The notes under the pieces are model-generated. The model ran no database searches and was not told the DNA's origin. It saw only the letters and a program-made list of their open reading frames with translations. This document shows, one piece after another, positions 58,193 to 64,000 of a DNA stretch of 64,000 nucleotides; positions within the stretch are counted from its first letter, which is position 1; each line of letters starts with the position of its first letter. Origin of the DNA: Actinomycetota bacterium (GTDB lineage: Bacteria; Actinomycetota; Actinomycetes; S36-B12; CAIYMF01); the NCBI GenBank assembly GCA_020161245.1, contig JAIUOK010000023.1, forward strand, positions 1 through 64,000, given 5' to 3'. The position numbers and the translations under genes are program-made.

Positions 58193-61100
58193 GTGACCTC
58201 CGTCCGCACCCGCGACCGCCTGCTCGCCGCCGCGACCGCGGCCGCAGCTGTGACCGCCGTGCTGGTGGTGCCGGTGGTGACCGGTCCGTCGGCCGAGGTG
58301 CACCCCGTCCGTCCGTCGGTAGCCACGCTCGCGCTGACCGGGATCGATGCCGCCGCGCTCGCCGCGTCGCCGGTGCCGTCGCACGACGACGAGCACCACG
58401 CGGAGGATCTCGCCGTGACCGGCGGCGTCAGCGGCTCCGGCGTCCAGGAGGTCCGTGCCCCGGCCGCCGCGAAGCCGTCCGCGCAGGCGGCTGCCGCACC
58501 GGCGGTCCCCGCCGCCGAGGAGCCCGCCCCCTCCCCGCCGCTCGAGCCTGCCGCCGTCACCCGGCCCACCGACACGGAGCCCTTCACGCTGGTCGGCGTC
58601 GACTGGGAGGGTGCCGCGCCCGCCGGAACCGTGGTGCAGGTGCGCGTGCGCAACGACGGGGTCTGGAGCGACTGGCAGACCCTCGAGGTCGATGCCGAGC
58701 ACGGGCCGGACCCCGGCTCGGAGGAGGCGCAGCACGTCCGGACGGGCACCGACCCGCTGCTCGTCGAGGAGGGCTCCGACGGCGTCCAGGTGCGCGTCGA
58801 CACCCCCGGCGGCGTCCTGCCGGCCGACGCCCAGGTGTCGCTGGTCGACCCGAAGCAGTCCGAGGCCGACGCGCTCGTCTCTCCGACGCCGCTGTCGACG
58901 GCGGCTGCCGCCGGCGACCCGCTGCGGCCCGCGATCATCACGCGTGCGCAGTGGGGCGCCGACGAGTCGCTGCGCAGCCGCGGACCGATCTACACCGGAA
59001 CGATCCGGGCCGGGTTCCTGCACCACACAGCGTCGTCGACGAGCTACTCGCAGGACCAGGCCGCTGCGCAGGTCCGCGCCCTGTACGCCTACTTCACGCT
59101 GTCGCTGGGCTACTCCGACATCGCCTACAACTTCTTCGTCGACCGGTTCGGCCGCCTCTACGAGGGCCGCGCCGGCGGGATGGACCGCAACGTCCTCGGC
59201 GGCCACACGGCCGGCTTCAACGAGAACACCTTCGCCGTCGCCGCCATCGGCGACTTCGACACCACGAAGCCGAACGCGACCGACTACGCCGCGATCCAGG
59301 AGTCGGTGTCGAAGCTGTTCGCCTGGAAGTTCGCGCTCAACCACGCCGACCCCACGGCCAGCGCGACGCTGACCTCCAACAGCAGCGCCGGCACGTCGAA
59401 GTACTCCGCAGGAACGTCGGTCACGGTCCCCGCGGTGATGGGCCACCGCGACATCGGCTCGACAGCATGCCCCGGCCGCTACCTCGAGCCGATGGTCCCG
59501 GCCATCCGCACGCGGGCCAAGGCCCTCATGGGGGCCCAGCTGCTCGCGCCGTCGGTGTCGCCGGCGGTCCCGGCGTACGGCTCGGCCGGGACGTCGCTCA
59601 CGACCCGGACCACGGCGCCGGTGAGCTGGCGCCTCGACGTCTTCTCGCCGTGCCAGGACAACGCGATCCGCACGGTCACCGGCACCACGGCGTCGGCCGG
59701 CACCCTCAAGGTGGCCTGGGACCTGCGCACGAGCGGCGGCTACCGCGCCCGGCCCGCGGCCTACCGGATGGTGCTCTCGGCGTCGAAGGGCTCGCAGGTC
59801 GCCTACCCCGTCTCCAAGACCGTGGTCATCGGCGACTCGTCGGGCTCGCCGCTCGGGCCGTGCGCCACGGTCCAGCGCCTCGGCACCAGCGACCGCTACG
59901 CCGCGGCCGTGCAGGCCGCGCGCATCGCGGCGCCGTCGTCGCGCACGGTCGTGCTGACCTCCGGCGCCGATGCCGCGCTGCCTGAGGCACTGATCGCCGC
60001 TCCGCTGTCGTCGGTCAAGGGCGCCGCGCAGATGCTCGTCACCGCGACGTCGCTTCCCGCCGTCGTCAGCGCCGACATCCAGGCGCGCAGGGCGACGACG
60101 GCCTACATCGTCGGCAGCACGACGCAGGTGTCGACGACGGTCGAGGCCCAGCTCAAGCGCATCGGCGTGACCACCGTCGTGCGGCTCACCGGCGCCGACC
60201 GCGCCGCCACTGCTGCCGCCGTCGCGAAGACCATGGGCGTCAGGGGGACGGCCGTCGTCGTGTCCTTCGACACTGCCGCGAGCCGCGACCTGGCGACGGC
60301 CGCTGCCTCCACAGCCGCCGCCGTGCGCAAGCCCGTGCTCGTCGTGTCGGCCACCAAGGTCCCGGCGGCGACCGCGGCCGCCATCACCTCTCTCGGCATC
60401 ACCTCGACGACGGTCGTCGGCAGCACCGCGACGATCTCGGAGACCGTCCGCGCCGCCGTCAAGGGGGTGCGCACCACGGCCTCGACCGATGCTGCCACCT
60501 CCGAGGCGGTCGTGAAGAAGCTGGCCCCGCGCGCCGCCGCGGTGACGGCCCTGCCCGTGGGCGCGGGGTACGGTCGCGCGGTGTCCGCCAGCCTCCGCCG
60601 CCCCGTCGTGCTCGGCGCCGGCGGAACCGCCGGCCTCGCGCTCTGGCTTGCCGGCAGCGTGGCTGCGCAGGCGGTCGCGGTCGCGCCGACGTCGACGTGG
60701 AGCGACACCTCGCTGGGCGCCCTGGCCCGCGCTGTGGCACCGGCGTCCACGGGCACGGGCAGCACGCCCACGCCCACCCCGACGCCGACGCCGGCCCCCG
60801 CGCCGGGCCCGGCGATCCCGGCGTCGTTCGTCTTCAACGGAGCCGGCTTCGGCCACGGCGTCGGCATGCCGCAGTACGGCGCGTACGGCATGGCGGTCGA
60901 CGGCAGCACCGCCGAGGAGATCGTCACCCACTACTACTCCGGCACGACGGTCGCCCCCGTGGACGACCGCGCGAACATCCGCGTGAACCTGCTCTCGCGC
61001 CGGACGTCGGCGGTGTTCCGCTCGGAGGCCCTCGCCACCGGCGGCGGCGCGCTCAAGGTCACCGTGACCAACACCGTCAACGGCGTGAAGTCCACCGTGG

Positions 61101-62908
61101 CGAGCTTCGTGGGCGGCCCGACCGACACGTTCACGCTCAAGGCGGCGGGTGCCGGCAAGGTGACGCTGACGCGCACCCGCGGCACGACCACCACGACCGT
61201 CGGCACCGGCAACGGGGTGCAGGTCAACTGGGAGGGCACGCGCTACGCCGGCACCCTCGGCGCCTCCGCCACCGCCCTCAATGTGGCCACGTCGACCGCC
61301 GGCCTCTCGACCAGCGGCCATCGCTACCGCTACGGCTACCTGCTCGTCGGCTCCACCACGGCGTCGCCCTCGACGTTCGAGGTCGTCAACGCGCTGCGGC
61401 TCGGCGACGAGTACCTGCTCGGCATCGGCGAGGTGCCGTCGTCGTGGCCGGCTGCCGCGCTGCAGGCCCAGGTGCTCGCCGCGCGCTCCTACGCGCTGGT
61501 GAAGAACAAGACGCTGCGCGCCGCGTGCCTGTGCAACGTCGACGACGGCGGCGGCCCCTACTACGACCAGACGTTCGTGGGCTGGTCGAAGGAGTCGGGC
61601 GCGTCCGGCGCGGCCTGGCGCGCGGCGGTCAACGCGACGCTGCACACGACCACGTCGGGCACGGCCTCGACCACCAAGGGCGACGCGATCCTCTACAACG
61701 GCGCGGTGATCCAGGCCTTCTACTACGCATCGTCCGGCGGCCGCACGCAGAGCTCGCAGGAGGTCTGGGTCGCGACCCTGCCGTACCTGCAGAGCGTCAC
61801 CGACCCCTACAGCCTGCGCTCCAACGTGCCCTACTCCTCGTGGGCGCCGCGCGAGCGCACCCAGGCGCAGGTCGCCTCGGCCTTCGGGCTCAAGGACGTC
61901 GTGCGCATCGACCTCTCGGCCCGCACCGCCGGCGGCGGCGTCCGGACCGCTGTGGCCTACAGCTCGGCCGGTGCCAGCGCGTCGCTCACGGGGGAGTCGC
62001 TGCGCACGAAGCTGTCGCTGCCCGCGACGTGGGTGTGGCGCGCCGTCGAGACCCGCACCGGCGACGCGACGGCCATCGCCGCTGCCGTGGCCGCCCGGTC
62101 GTCGGCCGCCGATGTCGTGCTCGCACCGTCCAACTCGCCGGTCATGGTCGCCGTGGCCAGCAGCCTGGCGGCGCAGAAGGGCTGGCCGCTGCTGCTCACC
62201 TCGCCGTCGGCGGCGAGCGCCGCGGCCAAGGACGAGCTCGCCCGCCGCGGGGCGCTGCGCGCCACCACCGTCCACGCGGTCGGCACGGAGGCCAACCTGT
62301 CGGCCGCCGCGCTGGCGTCGTTCGACGCTGTGCCCGGCGTGACCGTCGCACGGGTGACCGGCGCGGACGCGTCGGCGGTCTCGGTCGCCGCGGCCCAGCT
62401 GGCGGGCTACGCGCCCGGCCGTCCCGCGATCGTCGTGTCGCGCACCGATGCGACCAGCGCCGCCTCCGCCAGCGGCATGGCCGCGGGCACGGACCGGCCG
62501 CTGCTCGTGGTGCCGGGCGGCACTGCTGCCTCCGACGTCGTGGCCGCCTACCTGGCCGACGAGCTCAAGCCGACATCGACCGTCGTCGTGGGCGCCACCA
62601 CGGCCGTCGACGACGCGGTGCTCGCCTCGCTGCCCGCCGCCAGCCGGATCGCCGGCTACGACGCGAGCAGCACCTCGGCGCGGACCGCCTCGGCGATGGG
62701 GGCCTCGCTCACGCGCCGCGTGGCGCTCGCGACGTCCGACGCGACGGGCGTCATCACCGCGATGGCCTCGGCGCCGGGCGCGCCCGTGATCGTGCTCGGC
62801 ACGTCGGTCAGCGCGACGACGAAGGTCGTGCTGCAGCGCGGCACGCACACGGTCGTCACCAACCCGACGATCGCCGCCGCCCTGCTGACCGCGGTGCGGC
62901 GGGCCTAG
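58193..62908 (+). CDS. giant secreted wall protein: amidase, SpoIID-like domain and cell-wall-binding-2-like blocks
   Basis: A 1571-residue exported protein. N-terminal signal-like segment (LLAAATAAAAVTAVLVVPVVTG, 9-30), an Ala/Pro-rich stretch, and a PGRP/amidase_2 domain at about 245-445 with zinc ligands His277/His278 (FLHHTASS), His418 and Cys426 (GHRDIGSTACPG). A cell-wall-binding-2-like block lies at about 560-850 (RLGTSDRYAAAVQAA). A PTPTPTP linker near 860 leads to a SpoIID/LytB-like domain at about 875-1240 (FNGAGFGHGVGMPQYGAYGMA; GIGEVPSSWPAAALQAQVLAARSYA with catalytic-type Glu near 1079). A second binding-like block spans about 1290-1571. It should cut stem peptides and glycan strands. 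Start chosen at the ATG/GTG region with signal peptide. Confidence 0.9.
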   Translation: MTSVRTRDRLLAAATAAAAVTAVLVVPVVTGPSAEVHPVRPSVATLALTGIDAAALAASPVPSHDDEHHAEDLAVTGGVSGSGVQEVRAPAAAKPSAQAAAAPAVPAAEEPAPSPPLEPAAVTRPTDTEPFTLVGVDWEGAAPAGTVVQVRVRNDGVWSDWQTLEVDAEHGPDPGSEEAQHVRTGTDPLLVEEGSDGVQVRVDTPGGVLPADAQVSLVDPKQSEADALVSPTPLSTAAAAGDPLRPAIITRAQWGADESLRSRGPIYTGTIRAGFLHHTASSTSYSQDQAAAQVRALYAYFTLSLGYSDIAYNFFVDRFGRLYEGRAGGMDRNVLGGHTAGFNENTFAVAAIGDFDTTKPNATDYAAIQESVSKLFAWKFALNHADPTASATLTSNSSAGTSKYSAGTSVTVPAVMGHRDIGSTACPGRYLEPMVPAIRTRAKALMGAQLLAPSVSPAVPAYGSAGTSLTTRTTAPVSWRLDVFSPCQDNAIRTVTGTTASAGTLKVAWDLRTSGGYRARPAAYRMVLSASKGSQVAYPVSKTVVIGDSSGSPLGPCATVQRLGTSDRYAAAVQAARIAAPSSRTVVLTSGADAALPEALIAAPLSSVKGAAQMLVTATSLPAVVSADIQARRATTAYIVGSTTQVSTTVEAQLKRIGVTTVVRLTGADRAATAAAVAKTMGVRGTAVVVSFDTAASRDLATAAASTAAAVRKPVLVVSATKVPAATAAAITSLGITSTTVVGSTATISETVRAAVKGVRTTASTDAATSEAVVKKLAPRAAAVTALPVGAGYGRAVSASLRRPVVLGAGGTAGLALWLAGSVAAQAVAVAPTSTWSDTSLGALARAVAPASTGTGSTPTPTPTPTPAPAPGPAIPASFVFNGAGFGHGVGMPQYGAYGMAVDGSTAEEIVTHYYSGTTVAPVDDRANIRVNLLSRRTSAVFRSEALATGGGALKVTVTNTVNGVKSTVASFVGGPTDTFTLKAAGAGKVTLTRTRGTTTTTVGTGNGVQVNWEGTRYAGTLGASATALNVATSTAGLSTSGHRYRYGYLLVGSTTASPSTFEVVNALRLGDEYLLGIGEVPSSWPAAALQAQVLAARSYALVKNKTLRAACLCNVDDGGGPYYDQTFVGWSKESGASGAAWRAAVNATLHTTTSGTASTTKGDAILYNGAVIQAFYYASSGGRTQSSQEVWVATLPYLQSVTDPYSLRSNVPYSSWAPRERTQAQVASAFGLKDVVRIDLSARTAGGGVRTAVAYSSAGASASLTGESLRTKLSLPATWVWRAVETRTGDATAIAAAVAARSSAADVVLAPSNSPVMVAVASSLAAQKGWPLLLTSPSAASAAAKDELARRGALRATTVHAVGTEANLSAAALASFDAVPGVTVARVTGADASAVSVAAAQLAGYAPGRPAIVVSRTDATSAASASGMAAGTDRPLLVVPGGTAASDVVAAYLADELKPTSTVVVGATTAVDDAVLASLPAASRIAGYDASSTSARTASAMGASLTRRVALATSDATGVITAMASAPGAPVIVLGTSVSATTKVVLQRGTHTVVTNPTIAAALLTAVRRA

Positions 62909-62911
62909 CGC

Positions 62912-63640
62912 CTACTGCAGGACGGCGTCGCACCGCTCCTGCTCGGCGACCCGCGCGACGTCGGCCGCCGGGTCGGTGAGCAGGACGACCGCCGCGTCGA
63001 GGGCGAGCGGCAGCGCCAGCAGCGCCAGCGCCTGGTGCTCCACCGGGGCCCCGGGCGCCAGCAGGATCCGCGACCCTGCGGCGGCGCCGACGTCGTGCCC
63101 GAGCGCCCCGGCCGCCTCGAGGGCCTGCGCCTGGGTCCAGCTCTGCGACCCCGCGCGCAGCCACGCGTCGTCGTCCGTCACAGGGTGGTAGGCGCTGAAC
63201 CGGTCGCCGTGGGCGCGGACCTCCACCGCGGCGTCGAGCACCCCTGCCGGCAGCGGGTGAGCGAACGGCATCCCGAACGGGTGCAGCGACGTCGCCAGCA
63301 TGAGCGGTGCCTGCGGCAGGTCGAGGCCGTCCGGGCCGACGACCGCGACCTCCGCCTCGGGGCTGCCGGTGCTGCCGCCGAACCAGGCGACGCCGCCGAC
63401 GAGGGCGCACGCGCCGAGCCAGACCGATGCCTGCCAGTGGACGGGCAGCGCCACCGCGACGACCTCCCCGGGCTGCAGGTCGGCGTCGTCGCGCAGCAGG
63501 TTCGCCGCCTTCGCCAGGCCGTTCTCGACGGTGCGGACCGACAGCTCGGTGCGCACGCCGTCGGGGCCGACATAGGTCACCAGGGGGCGGGCCGGGTCGC
63601 GGGAGAGGGCGGCGGCGAGCGCGTCGGGGACCGTCGTCAT
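62912..63640 (-). CDS. TIGR03089-family protein (AMP-binding-like)
   Basis: A 242-residue protein typical of Actinobacteria and annotated as TIGR03089 in relatives. It resembles the N-terminal part of acyl-CoA/AMP ligases (DPARPLVTYVGPDGVRTELSVRTVENGLAKAANLL, LQPGEVVAVALPVHWQASVWLGACALVGGVAWFG) but is too short to contain the P-loop and adenylate-forming core, so it is unlikely to be a complete ligase. It ends three bases from the wall hydrolase stop, convergent. Confidence 0.82.
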   Translation of the reverse strand: MTTVPDALAAALSRDPARPLVTYVGPDGVRTELSVRTVENGLAKAANLLRDDADLQPGEVVAVALPVHWQASVWLGACALVGGVAWFGGSTGSPEAEVAVVGPDGLDLPQAPLMLATSLHPFGMPFAHPLPAGVLDAAVEVRAHGDRFSAYHPVTDDDAWLRAGSQSWTQAQALEAAGALGHDVGAAAGSRILLAPGAPVEHQALALLALPLALDAAVVLLTDPAADVARVAEQERCDAVLQ

Positions 63641-63712
63641 GCCCCGACCCTGCCATGCCGGCGGGCAGGCGAGCGGGGGAGAGGGACGTCCGCGGTGTGC
63701 GAGAGTTGCCGC

Positions 63713-64000
63713 GTGCTGGAAGCAGTCCTCCTCGTCGGCGGCCAGGGCACGCGCCTGCGCCCGCTCACGGTCACCACGCCCAAGCCCATGCTCCCCGTCG
63801 CCGGCGTCCCGTGCACCGAGCACCAGATCGCGCGCGCCCGCGAGGCCGGCGTCACGCGCGTCGTGCTGGGCACGTCGTACAAGCCCGAGGTGTTCCTCGA
63901 CTACTTCGGCGACGGCTCGCGCTTCGGGGTGGAGCTGGTCTACGCCACCGAGGACGTCCCGCTGGGCACGGGCGGCGCCATCCGGCACGTGGCCGAGCAC
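63713..64000 (+). CDS. sugar-1-phosphate nucleotidyltransferase, cut by the right edge
   Basis: The first 96 residues of a GT-A pyrophosphorylase. EAVLLVGGQGTRLRPLTVTTPKPMLPVAGVPCTEHQI is the nucleotide-binding signature, followed by GVTRVVLGTSYKPEVFLDYFGDGSRFGVELVYATEDVPLGTGGAIRHVAEH. It most resembles mannose-1-phosphate guanylyltransferases of Actinobacteria. GTG at 63713 chosen from homology; the end lies outside the window. Confidence 0.88.
   Translation, partial: MLEAVLLVGGQGTRLRPLTVTTPKPMLPVAGVPCTEHQIARAREAGVTRVVLGTSYKPEVFLDYFGDGSRFGVELVYATEDVPLGTGGAIRHVAEH

Noticed and set aside
58121-62848. 1575-codon open frame on the minus strand opposite the giant wall protein
   Set aside because: Antisense artefact of high GC; Arg/Gly/Ala/Asp-rich without motifs, whereas the plus strand shows signal peptide, amidase and SpoIID-like motifs.
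1-64000. tRNA, rRNA or known riboswitch genes
   Set aside because: No cloverleaf with conserved TTCGA arm, rRNA segment or riboswitch core was recognised by eye; a covariance search was not possible.

Overview
The window is very GC-rich and reads as chromosome of a motile actinobacterium. GTG and TTG starts are frequent, GC at third codon positions is extreme, and several families typical of Actinomycetota are present: LytR-CpsA-Psr proteins, a DUF4031 protein, a TIGR03089-like protein, and FliW/CsrA. The genus cannot be fixed from sequence alone; the content would fit motile lineages such as Nocardioides, Kineosporia or Motilibacter relatives.

About 1.3-41.9 kb is one continuous motility island. 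It opens on the plus strand with a chemotaxis operon (cheA-cheW-cheB-cheR-cheY-cheX-cheY-unknown, 1433-8141). After an AraC/GyrI-type regulator come the filament genes on the minus strand (fliC, fliD, fliS, a fliT-like gene) and the flagellar sigma factor fliA. The plus-strand operon flgN-flgK-flgL-fliW-csrA follows. Four minus-strand transcription units then hold the rest: flhA-flhF-small membrane gene; fliM-fliN-fliO-fliP-fliQ-fliR-flhB; flbD-motA-motB-fliL; and flgB-flgC-fliE-fliF-fliG-fliH-fliI-fliJ-fliK-flgD-flgE. Next to these are a two-domain peptidoglycan hydrolase (NlpC/P60 plus lysozyme-like) and a GAF-EAL cyclic-di-GMP phosphodiesterase.

One promoter word, CTCAG-N15-(N)(C/T)CGAT, stands in front of eight of these units with an invariant 15-base spacer, and a variant stands before the EAL gene. 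This is a sigma-28-type promoter, so the island looks like a single FliA regulon. The fliC leader carries a hairpin with a CsrA-type GGA loop, matching the fliW-csrA pair in the same island. Perfect hairpins close most transcription units.

About 42-64 kb is a cell-envelope region. It contains two LytR-CpsA-Psr ligases, three glycosyltransferases, a UDP-GlcNAc 2-epimerase plus UDP-ManNAc dehydrogenase pair, a nucleotidyltransferase, a TagGH-like ABC exporter and two CDP-alcohol phosphotransferases. It also contains a 1571-residue wall protein combining an amidase, a SpoIID-like domain and cell-wall-binding-2-like blocks. Together these suggest synthesis, export and wall attachment of a ManNAcA-containing, phosphodiester-linked glycopolymer. 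An IS481-type insertion sequence sits exactly at a CTAG that supplies the stop codons of two convergent genes of this cluster and of the transposase itself. The right edge cuts a sugar-1-phosphate nucleotidyltransferase.
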